This document shows, piece by piece, positions 22,738 to 32,915 of a stretch of DNA of 64,000 nt. The notes beneath the pieces are model-generated. The model was not told where the DNA came from, did no database searches, and worked only from the letters and a program-made list of their open reading frames with translations. How positions within the stretch are numbered: position 1 is the stretch's first letter; each line of letters begins with the position of its first letter. The position numbers were made by a program, and so were the translations under genes. The DNA is taken from contig NJPS01000031.1 of assembly GCA_002946415.1 (NCBI GenBank), positions 930,001-994,000 of the forward strand, given 5' to 3'. The DNA is from Rutstroemia sp. NJR-2017a BVV2. Its lineage: Eukaryota; Ascomycota; Leotiomycetes; Helotiales; Rutstroemiaceae.

Positions 22738-24520
22738 ATGGAGTCGAGTACCGCAGCCCCGCAGCTCCGTAGTGGTGGTATTGGCAATGGCAGTGGCAGT
22801 GGCAATACTAAAAAGCCGCACTTCAATACCACGACCGTGGGACCTGAAATTACATACATTCAGGACGAGGAGGTTATGATTGATGGCTCCGAGTTGAGGA
22901 GGAAAAAACTCGTCCAGAGACTGGTGTGGAAGGTGGATTGGAGATTGTGCACCATAGCAGGAATCCTGTGCAGTTTGAATCTGATGGACAGTGGAATCAT
23001 AAGTTCAGCAAGTGTTTCAACCATGTTCGGTGATCTGGACTTCGGAGTTGGGAATAGATATGTAAGTTCAATGTGCTTATATTGCCGTCTTCGAGCATGG
23101 GAATAGACTAATGAGGGGAACAGTCGGTCGCGATCCTGGTGTACACGGTGGCGAGTGTCACATTTCAACTACCAGCAACCATCGCGGTCAGGATTTTAGG
23201 GCCGCGGTTGATGTTTTCTTTGATCACGCTCGGGTTTGGAATTATTACCATGGTATGCTTGTTCTTTTTCGCGCTCGCTGCGCTTTCTCACGCCTGCTGG
23301 TTCGGATTTTGATTGTGAAGTAGTGTACGGCATTCATCTCAACATGGAAACAGATGGTTGGACTTCGTGTATTGCTAGGAATCGCTCAGTCTGCTGTTTT
23401 CCCTGGTCTAAGTTACCTAATCTCAACTTGGTACACAAGAAAGGAACAGCAGTTGCGTTTCGCTTTTCTGCAGACGGGCGAGGTCATCATCGTAGGGTTA
23501 GGCATCATCCTAAATTATGGTTTGAGTGGACTCGACGGAAAAAGTGGTTTGGCAGGATGGAGATGGATGTTTTTGGTGCAGGGCCTGCTTGCTGTTGGTA
23601 AGTGTACAACAGTGTAGAAAATTGCTTGGGCTAACGGTAGTAGCGGTTGGATTGGTGACATACTTCTGGATTGTTGACTTCCCCGAGAATGCCCACAAGA
23701 GCTTCCATTTTTTAACCGCAGAGGAGCAAGAGCTGGCAGTAACAAGGATCAAGGACGATAGGGGCGATGTGAAAGCAGAGGAGTTCTCGTTCGTGAAATG
23801 CCTGGTGCACTTTCTGGACCCAAAACTATATGGATTCTGTGCTTTGTTATTCTGTTTGAATCTTGTGTCAACGAGTATGTCCCCTCGTCTAGATTTCGAC
23901 TACAACTATTCATCAGGGAACTTTTCACATGAAAATAATCGCTGACCTCGAATGCAGGTTTATCATACTTCCTGCCTACCATCCTGCACAACAAGATGGG
24001 CTTTTCAGAGGACACATCGATTGTGCTGGCGGCTCCACCATACTTCTGGGCAGTTATTCCTGTAATCGCCTCGTCGATTGTCGGAGATTATTTTGAGCTT
24101 CGAGGTGTGGTCATAACTTTTAACAGCATCTGTACGATTACCGGGTTTTGCATGCTTGGCTTCAGTGATTCGAGCACTGTTCAGTATACGGGCATATACC
24201 TTGCAACAGGGGGTTATGTATCGAACTGGGCCGCTATGAATGCTTATCAGTCCTCCAACATCGTAGGACAGTGGAAGAGGGCAACTTTTGCAGCCGCAAG
24301 TACTGCTTGTAATGGTCTGGGGGGGATTGCGGGTGCTTTTATTTTCAGGCAGCAAGAAAAGCCTGAATATGAGACCGCGATTTGGGTCAGCATTGGTTCA
24401 CACATTATCATCGTCCTCATTGTCGGCTTTTTCTCATTGCATTTCTGGTTCGCAAACACGAAGCAGAGAAAGGGGAGGATGTTACTCGAGAATACTCTAA
24501 ACTTCAAGTATACTTATTGA
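22738..24520 (+). CDS. MFS transporter, allantoate/Dal5-type anion:cation symporter
   Basis: Five exons (22738-23061, 23124-23252, 23324-23597, 23644-23874, 23958-24520), 506 aa. About twelve hydrophobic segments are visible: CTIAGILCSLNLMDSGIIS, ILVYTVASVTFQLPATIAV, GLRVLLGIAQSAVFPGLSYL, and others to the last at IIIVLIVGFFSLHFWF. The spacing, the D-S pattern in TM1 replacing the usual D-R-x-N, and the FPENAHKSFHFLTAEE loop match the anion:cation symporter family (Dal5, Tna1, Liz1 relatives) importing small organic acids, vitamins or allantoate. Substrate cannot be assigned. The start is the first in-frame ATG. No neighbouring catabolic genes indicate a pathway. Confidence 0.9.
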
Positions 24521-25745
24521 GTACTTAATGTAGGAACTTAACACTTTCAATAGACGACAAATGAAAGAAAGGAGTTTACATGATATATAAGACTCATATG
24601 CTGACCAGCCGCGATGGAAGACCTCGAGCTTCCGGGGAATGGATCCAAAAAAGGGGAATATTGGCACCAATAACTCGAGACAAGTACGACAAGCCTACCG
24701 TAAGCTTAGACCAGGACGAGTATCTGTGGTATGGGAGGATATAGATTGTGGCTTCCGATGGTCGGTGGTTGGATTTTAGTCCAGATTCTCCTTCCAGAAT
24801 CTTTTGAGCTGTAAAGCCAAGCCATCTCTCCATCAAACCATTTGATATTCCTAGACCGATCCCTGATTATTGATGGTGTGAGCGAATATGGAGTATGAGA
24901 CAGTTTATGCTTGATGATCCATCGGAGAAATATGCATAAAATTCAAGGGCTTCAGTAGAGCTTCTTGGGTGGTACTGACGTAGTTTCAAGCAGGCACGCA
25001 CGCACGATCCCTGAATTAGGTAAGCAGGTAAGTAGGTACTGTTGGTAGGCATTCGTTCGATGAGCTGTTCCTGTGCTCACTGCTTTGGCATATACGTGTG
25101 TTAGTTCGTAGACCGAGAGCAGCACTGTAGAAGTAGAAGCCGGAATGGCGGCGTGTCGTTCTCTCTGTAGCAAGTTGTCTTCCGAGAACATGGCCATCAA
25201 CACTCTGAATACCAAAATATCGCTTTGTCGTGCAGGCAGGGCATTGGGTGACGAGGTTGGGACGGTTGGGCAGGACGAATCTGGTGATGAGGTCTGGAGC
25301 AATCTCCTATGCACATTTTCGATAGCGAATGGTAAATTGATCCAGCCACGCTAGCTACGGTCGCGCACAGAAACCGTGTTTCGTTGACGCTATGCTATCT
25401 TGTGAACATCAACATTTCCTTTCGATGGTCTTGCTCCTTACTAGAAAGGAATCTTCGAAAGAGCTTCATATATTCCTTTTCCTTGGTATTATTTATCTTT
25501 TCGGCATACATAAAGGTTCGCCTCTAATTATCTAGTCCCTCGTACAACACCTGCGTTTGCTTCAGACAACAAGCTCAACCAACCATCTCCAAGTCAGGAT
25601 AATCCGGTATCGCGAACTTGGAATTGCGGATTTCCCGAAATTACATGGGGCCTATTCCTAGATCCTTTCGCAGAACAATAACAGCTTCGAAATAAGCAGC
25701 AGGACTACTCCCCTCCATATCCGCCTCACGATAGCAGTTGCGAAG
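24521..25745. other. Intergenic region between MFS and SLA1 genes
   Basis: About 1.2 kb with no supported coding feature. Open frames up to 120 codons on the minus strand have no ATG-initiated, motif-bearing product. Confidence 0.5.
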
Positions 25746-28700
25746 ATGGGTTTCCTTGGTGTTTATACCGCATTATACGACTACGAACCCGCCGGGGAGG
25801 GAGAGCTCACCATTAGTGAAGGAGACGTACTTTATGTCCTGGAAAAGAGTGGAGATGACGACTGGTGGAAAGCAAAGAAGAAGGCCTCGGCTGAAGATGA
25901 GGACGAACCTGTCGGATTAATTCCGAATAATTATATTCAAGAGGTATGCAGTTGTCAGGTTATGTCGTCTTGCAATATCAGTAGAGGTCAGCGGGAGCAT
26001 TCGCAAGCATGGAATGCGCGGAGGCTGCGAAAGACTGTCATGGAGGACTTGAGATAAGGTATGGGCTGATTGTTTCATTCATAGGCAAAACCAACAAGCA
26101 AAGCCCGGGCGCTGTACGATTACACTCGACAAACCGATGAAGAGCTGTCATTCACGGAAGATACTCAGCTCGATGTCTACGATACGTCTGATCCCGATTG
26201 GATCCTTGTCGGATTCGAGGGGGAGTTTGGCTTTGTGCCAGCCAATTACATCGAACTGTCTGAAGAAGAAGAACCTGCACAACCTGCTCCGCCGAGCCTC
26301 CCCAGCCGACCACGGCCTGCACCAACTGTAGAAGTGGAGGCCCCCTCGTCACCGCAGGGACCGGAATCGTCAGAATCTCCAGCGATTGCCAATCCAGCAG
26401 CTGCGATTGCGGGAATAATACAACAGCGTCAAGCGTCCGCTCCTGCATCAGCGCCAGCGCCAGCGCCAGCTCCAGAGCCTGAACCGGCACCGGCACCGGC
26501 ACCAGCACCGGCTCGAGCACCAGCTCCCGCCCGTATCTCTGCACCTGCCCTCGCCCCGCGACCACCACCACAATTCACACCTGAGGCTTCCGACGACGAA
26601 GAGCCTCCCACACCAACTTTACCTGCCAGACCAGTATCACAGATAACAGTACCAGAGCCCCAACGACGGTATTCTCCAAGATTGTCCGCGTCCCCAGGCG
26701 TAGCTCCATCGCCTCCTTATAACAGAGCTTCGTTTCCCCGTGGAGCAGATGAACATGTGCCAATTCGTTCACCTGGTGGATTTCATATGTACAATATCAG
26801 TGAGATGGTATACGTGATGGGGAAGAAAAAGAAAATGCCTACAACGCTTGGCGTTAACATTGCGACTGGCACTATTTTGATAGCCCCTGAGCACTCCCGA
26901 GATGGACCAGAACAAAAATGGACGGCGGAGAAGATGACCCATTACTCTATTGAAGGCAAGCACGTCTTTTTAGAACTGGTTCGTCCAAGCAGGAGCATAG
27001 ATTTTCACGCGGGTGCGAAGGATACCGCTACAGAGATTGTCAGTGCGTTAGGAGAGCTCGCTGGAGCAGTCCGAGCCGAAGGGCTACGTGAAGTAATAGC
27101 CGCTGGAGCCGGATCTGGTAGGAAGAGGGGACAGGTATTATATGATTTTATGGCGCAAGGTGACGACGAAGTTACCGTGGCTGTTGGTGATGAGGTTGTC
27201 ATAATCGACGACATTAAGAGCGATGAATGGTGGATGGTACGAAGACTGAAAAACGGAAAGGAAGGAGTCGTCCCGAGTAGTTACATCGAAATAACCGGCA
27301 CAACAGCGTCACAAAGCTCGTCAGGAATCAATGCTGGAATATCCACGGTTGAGCAGAACAGACTCGAAGAAGAACGATTAGCGAAGGAATCTTTGAAGGC
27401 AGCGAAGAGAGAGGAGGTTGAGGTAGGCCCCGGCATGCGATTACCCGAAAGGGGTAGCAGTCTATCAGCTCGTGACAATGGTAACAATGCTGGTCAACAG
27501 AGAAGACGAGAAAACGGTCGAAGTGACGGTAGCCAATCAAGACCATCCAAATCTAGTAAGTTGCCTGAAGAACTTTACGCGAACTCACTAACAATAGTAG
27601 AACCCGATCCGGCTAAAGTGCGGACGTGGACGGATCGCTCAAAGTCCTTCAGCGTTGAAGCACAGTTCCTCGCCTTGAAAGATGGTAAGATCAATCTGCA
27701 CAAGATGAATGGTGTGAAAATCGCTGTCCCGGTGGTCAAGATGTCGGTGGAGGATCTTGAGTATGTTGAGCGAATGACCGGTGTGTCTTTGGATGAGGAT
27801 AAACCACTATCAGATATCAAAAAGCAAAGAGCGTCGCGAGTACCCGAGCGTGGTTCGAGCAATGGGGCTGTTGCAGGAGCGACGATTGAGACTTATGATT
27901 GGTTTCAATTCTTTCTTTCTTGCGACGTTCCTGTTGGACTTTGCGAACGATATGCGCAGGCATTCAAACGAGATTCAATGGACGAGAGCGTTTTGCCTGA
28001 TATCGACGCAACTGTTTTGAGAACACTCGGGTTGCGAGAGGGCGACATCATTAAAGTGATGAGACACCTAGACAAGAAATTAGGGCGCCAGGGCGGTAAG
28101 CGAAACGTTAGCTTTGGTGGTGAGGAGGTCATCGAGGGTGAAGGTGGTCTCTTCTCTGGCCCGGGAGGTACTCTGAAAAACAATACCCGCAAAGGCCGTC
28201 CAGCTCCTGCTGTACAGACGAACGATGTTGTGGATCCTAAGGCGTTCAATCAAAATGGCACCGAAAAGCCAACTGCTGAAGGTGCCGCAACTCCTTCGGC
28301 ATCGGCGTCCAAACCAGCGGAGAAGGACGCAGCGCGAGGCGGCTTTGAGGACGATGCATGGGACGTCAAGCCAGCGAAACAGCCAGAAGCCAATAGTCAA
28401 CCTGCCCAACCTGCCCCTGCCCCTGCTCCCGCACCTCAGCAGCCGGCCTTGACTGGTTCTATGCAGGAGCTTTCTTTGCTTACGCAGCCCCTCGAACCTG
28501 TAAAGGCTCAGTCTCCACCTGCCACAGCTTCAATTTTTGCTGGCATAGGTGCTCAACAAACTGGATTGCCCCAGCAACAACCTACTCCTTCTGGCCCACT
28601 CTTTCCTCAAAACATTGCTCGCCAACGTCCTACGCCACCACAGATGGGCCCGAATGGGGCTCTTATTCCGCCCCTCCCACCTGCAAGGCCACTATCAGCG

Positions 28701-29484
28701 CCTCAAACTGCAAGTGCCTATGCACCACCTCCACTGCAAGCTCAAATAACTGGGTACGGGGCCTTCCAGCCTCAAATTGCCCCTCCTGGACAAAGCTTGC
28801 ATGATCTCAGCCAGCAACGCGTGCTACAACAACAACAGCAAATGATGCAGCAACAGCAGAATTTCATGGCACAGCAACAAACGGGCATGATGCCTAATCC
28901 TACTGGCTTCAATCAATTCAATCCAGCGGCACCAAACGCATTCCAACAATTCCCCATGCAGACGGGCAATCTTCAGCAGACTCAACCTCTTATGCCCAAT
29001 CAGACCGGTACCCCATTTGCCAACCCTCCCGTCCAACCATTTCAACCACTTCAAGCCCAGACAACTGGTTTCCAAAGCGCATTCCCTACTGGTCAACAAC
29101 TGCCCCAGCAGACTGGTGTCAACTCTTACCTTCCTTCAGCTTTACAGCCCCAGCCTACTGCTGCCACTATGGTTAATGGTTACGTTCAAACCTATACCCC
29201 ACCTCCTGTCCCACCTATGCCGCAGCCACAAGCTGTATCTCCTTTGATTCCACAACAGACTGGACCCCCTCCTCCAGGTAAGTCAAACTATTCGGTGGAT
29301 TTGCATATATGCTCACATCAACCGTAGTTCGATTCGGACTCAACAATGACACTAAAAAGCTTCAAACACAACCTACTGGCAGACGTGCAAACCTGTCGCA
29401 AGCTAGTAAGTATTCCCTTCTTCATCAACCGCCATAGACTGCACTAACATCATTCTAGCTCCACAAAATCCTTTCGGATTCTAA
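25746..29484 (+). CDS. sla1: Actin cytoskeleton-regulatory complex protein SLA1
   Basis: Four exons (25746-25943, 26085-29277, 29328-29405, 29459-29484) encode 1164 aa if a small in-frame candidate intron at 27556-27600 is retained. Domains in order: SH3-1 (~1-65, ALYDYEPAGEGELTISEGD), SH3-2 (~70-125), Pro/Ala linker, SH3-3 (~415-470, VLYDFMAQGDDEVTV), SHD1 (~573-635, PDPAKVRTWTDRSKSFSVEA), the SAM-like SHD2 (~670-735), and a long C-terminal region of Gln-rich repeats with TG motifs (QQTG, PTGF). It ends in PQNPFGF. Sla1 links NPFxD cargo, clathrin and Arp2/3 activators at endocytic patches; SHD1 binds NPFxD. The TG-containing repeats are the Prk1/Ark1 phosphorylation region in yeast. EDE1, another early endocytic factor, lies ~3.4 kb downstream. 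Confidence 0.95.
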
Positions 29485-30083
29485 GCTAGCACCTGTACAT
29501 TTACCCTGCGTATCGTTTGTTACTTCATGTAAAATAAGCGAATAGGCATAGCTAAGCATTGAGTTGTTAATAATTTCTTTACTGCACCGCAGTTACAGTT
29601 TACTATGTTGTCGTGGTCATGAATTTAGGTGCTCTCACGGAGTCTCATGTGATTGGGAGGTATATAAGATCTTTAATTGATGAAGTACCTGGAACAATTG
29701 GGAAGGATTGGTACGAGCATGGGCTATGGTGATAATTACTATCTGCATGTGGTTAACTTCAGTTCGTTCCACCAGTTTTAACACTACATAAATACATCAT
29801 GAAGGAACCACGAGGGACTAGCAAGCTTTCATATTGAAATCGAATATTCTGTGTTATTTATTGGGACCACGTAGGGTGGGTTGGTTGAAGAAACTGTCGA
29901 TGCAAAGGACGGATGCTAGATAGCTCGCTCCGGTTTATCTATGAGTTGATGTCAGACATCCGAGCTGGCCAGCGACACGTTCCTCTATTCATTTTCACCT
30001 TTCATTATATAGACCGTGGAATGCATCGTCGTTCTAATAATTATGGCTTTTCCATCTCCACTAAAAACTCAAGCCAGACTTCA
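29485..30083. other. Convergent 3' flanks of SLA1 and P450 genes
   Basis: AT-rich non-coding spacer; no gene or repeat recognised. Confidence 0.55.
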
Positions 30084-31628
30084 TTACGACTTTTCTCCAT
30101 CTTTTCTCCGCAGAACCCTTCCCTTGAAATTTTTCTGTTTGACAAACCACCTGTTTTCACAGATCAACCCGTCATCTTTCTCCAGTTCTTTATCCAATTC
30201 AAAATCAAATCTCCTGACCAATTGTGGAATTAACTTGCTCATCTCCAACAAACTAATGTTTTTCCCAATGCATGTCCTCGATGCTAAACCAAAGGAAAGG
30301 AAATACTTATCCACTTCTCCCCCGCGTCCTTGTTCTTCTATTTCTAGCCATCTCTCCGGCCTCCATGTGTCTGCATCTGAGCCAAAAACGGTGGTGTTGC
30401 GATGCGCTACCCATGCGTTGATTCCGACTGTTGAACCACCGGGTATGAATTCGCCGGCAAGGTTCGCCCCTTCGGATGGCACAACACGTTGGAGACCTAG
30501 TCCGACAGCGGGATGGACTCGCAATCCTTCTTTTATGGCAGCTTGCAGATAAGGTAGTCCCTGAGCCTCCTTGAATGTAATCGGATCCGAAATTCTCCCC
30601 TCCTTTTCCGCGTCATCGATCTCCTTTCTCAATTTCTGATATGTCTCGGGGAACTTCAATAAATGATACAGCACGCTCGAAAGTGTAATCGCAGTAGTAT
30701 CACTCCCAGCTCCAATATTCGACTGACACATCGTGATCAAATCCCCTCTCGTAACCTTCTCCGGATCCTTCTCACTCGCCATCAAGATCCTCGTCATAAT
30801 ATCCGGCGTTCCCTCTCTCTCCTTCTCTTCTGCGATTCTTGGATCCTTCAAAATCTTCACTCGCTCCTCAATCCGCCTCATCGTATACCCTAACACATAC
30901 CCATGTCCACCCGTCTTCGGCAACAATCCATACACCCAGTTATGAACCCACGGCCAGATCCCCACAAAAGTAGAATACCATCCCCGTCCATCAATCGCCG
31001 CAAACACCCCTTCCTCATCCTCGCCCATCTCCAAAAACCCAAAGCGTTTCCCAAACGTAATTTCTCCTATCACGTCAAACGCATAGCACTGCAACCAATG
31101 CTGCAGATCCACCGCTCCCTTCTCATAATCGCTCAATTCGCGAAACCGCGCACACAGCATCTCGGTACAATTATCCACAAACCGCTCATACCCAACCAAA
31201 CTACTCATACTGTAATAGCTCGCAAACTTCCGCCGCTGGCTGCCATGGCGATGCGGGTTCAGATCGGAGAATAGCGAGGCTTTGGTCACGTCGGGCGGCA
31301 TCCATGCTTTGTACCAGGGCGCTTTGAGAAAGTGCGAGTTGCTGGTTGCGTAGATGGTCTTGCAGGCTGATGGCGAGTCGATGCTGTATTCGTTGGGGGC
31401 GATGCGCACGATGGGGCCGTATTTGCGGTGGAGGGCGAGGTTCACGCGCTCGTAGGAGCCGCGGTAGATGGAGATGCAGTACCAGAGGCGGGTGAAGCGC
31501 GCGAGGAAGGGGCCGGGGATGTGCCGGAGGGGGGAGAGGGCGGCGGCGAGGAGGACGTGGAGGATATAGATGGTGGGGATGAGGGATATGAGAACCCAGG
31601 TGGGGAGGGAGAGTATGGTTTGAAGCAT
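30084..31628 (-). CDS. Cytochrome P450, pisatin-demethylase-like
   Basis: Intronless 514-aa gene, unusual among its neighbours. An N-terminal membrane anchor (WVLISLIPTIYILHVLLAAA) is followed by the proline hinge HIPGP. The I-helix oxygen-binding motif AGSDTT lies at about residue 309, the K-helix EGLR near 370, PERW near 430, and the heme-binding loop FGLASRTCIG with Cys ~452. Overall similarity is to the fungal CYP57/pisatin demethylase-like group of ER-bound monooxygenases, often used in detoxification or secondary metabolism. The heme loop has Ala in place of the usually invariant Gly of FxxGxRxCxG. Substrate unknown; no reductase or biosynthetic partner is adjacent. Confidence 0.92.
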   Translation of the reverse strand: MLQTILSLPTWVLISLIPTIYILHVLLAAALSPLRHIPGPFLARFTRLWYCISIYRGSYERVNLALHRKYGPIVRIAPNEYSIDSPSACKTIYATSNSHFLKAPWYKAWMPPDVTKASLFSDLNPHRHGSQRRKFASYYSMSSLVGYERFVDNCTEMLCARFRELSDYEKGAVDLQHWLQCYAFDVIGEITFGKRFGFLEMGEDEEGVFAAIDGRGWYSTFVGIWPWVHNWVYGLLPKTGGHGYVLGYTMRRIEERVKILKDPRIAEEKEREGTPDIMTRILMASEKDPEKVTRGDLITMCQSNIGAGSDTTAITLSSVLYHLLKFPETYQKLRKEIDDAEKEGRISDPITFKEAQGLPYLQAAIKEGLRVHPAVGLGLQRVVPSEGANLAGEFIPGGSTVGINAWVAHRNTTVFGSDADTWRPERWLEIEEQGRGGEVDKYFLSFGLASRTCIGKNISLLEMSKLIPQLVRRFDFELDKELEKDDGLICENRWFVKQKNFKGRVLRRKDGEKS

Positions 31629-32058
31629 ATTGAATGCCGAGATGGGAGCTTGTTGGAGGAGTGATGAATTGGGTGAGAGGAGCGGAACAAAGAAATTATA
31701 TAACTATAGAGGATCTTAAGATCGACCAGCGAAGAAGCGCATGCGGCATTAACTCCGATGAGCTTAATGGCTGCACCCACCGGTCGCTCGGGCGAGGAAG
31801 TAACGGGAAGATGTGGGGGGCGGGGTAAGCTTACAAGTTACAACATGCCGGTATCCGAAGCATCCATAAATGGTTGCTCGATGTGGAGATGATGCGGGGA
31901 ATCGAAGCTTACTTGGAAGACACAGCTCGCGGACACAAAAGTCGGCAATTCTTCTCCTCGTTGTATGATCTCCCACTAAGCCGATCCTACCGCTATACCC
32001 GCCTTGTCTGTTCCATTTATCGAGTCTTTCTCAACATCTCTGTCTGGAGTCTTAGAGT
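31629..32058. other. P450 promoter region
   Basis: Non-coding sequence between the P450 start and the MITE-like element. No specific element was recognised. Confidence 0.5.
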
Positions 32059-32262
32059 GGGGGTGTACTAACTACCCGACCAACTTTTGATTGTTTAAGT
32101 AATATTTGAACATGATGAACTAATATATCCTCAAGTACAATTATATATCTGATCCTTTAAGTGAACTTTACATACCAGTATAATTATATATCTGATTGTT
32201 TAAAAGAAATTTGGATATTGTATCGAAGTTTTTGAAGTTGGTCGGGTAGTTAGTACACCCCC
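32059..32262. mobile_element. MITE-like non-autonomous DNA element with 28-bp perfect terminal inverted repeats
   Basis: A 204-bp AT-rich element is bounded by identical inverted repeats at 32059-32086 and 32235-32262, beginning GGGGGTGTACTAACTACCCG. It has no coding capacity. The interior contains direct repeats around ATTATATATCTGAT (near 32139 and 32181) and repeated GATTGTTTAA motifs. Length, perfect termini and AT-rich core match a miniature inverted-repeat transposable element. No clear target-site duplication is seen at the flanks (AGAGT on the left, TGGTG on the right). It lies ~430 bp upstream of the P450 start and ~650 bp beyond the EDE1 stop. No second copy was noticed in the window. 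Confidence 0.75.
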
Positions 32263-32915
32263 TGGTGAGCAGAACCTGAGCAGAACCAACGATAACAGCA
32301 ACAAACGACACCTTACTCGCCGGTAAGCAAACAAAAATACTCTCACACCGTAGACTGCTGCATGAATCATTCCCGGTACCTTCCGGCGAGAATCTGGGCG
32401 GACAGGTCAAGTAGCTCAGTAGTTGAGACGGAAGGGCGTGATGGACGGTAGATAGGTGAATGCACAAACGAACTTGAGGAATTACTTGAGAGACCACATG
32501 AGTAGACAGGTGCAGAAATCAATGCTCTGACCCATTCATCCCAAAGCAAGTCCAAACCACGGCGAAGTAAAGATGAAGATGCACCCAAGAAAGATCGACA
32601 TCCCACAACGACGGGCACGAAACAGACAGCACAATATGCACACCACTCTTAAAGTTCGAACATAGAAAATATATTTGACTGTAGCACTGCCCCGATTCTC
32701 GCCCGAGACCACAATAGGAATCCGCAAAACAACAAATGAAAATTAAAGACAGGACGATGTAAACGCTCAAAAGAGTCAACAGTGAAATGCTATGCTAATG
32801 CTAGCAAAAATGAGATCGTACAATCAATACATTATTAGTGAATTATTATGCACAATTTACCCTTGATTCTCCCTCCTCCCCATCACTCACCTCCTCCTCT
32901 CTCACCGTTCGCTGA
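32263..32915. other. EDE1 3' flank
   Basis: Non-coding; weak overlapping open frames only. Confidence 0.5.

Noticed and set aside
26152..26571. Minus-strand frame rich in Val-Pro repeats
   Set aside because: It is the antisense shadow of the Pro/Ala linker of SLA1.
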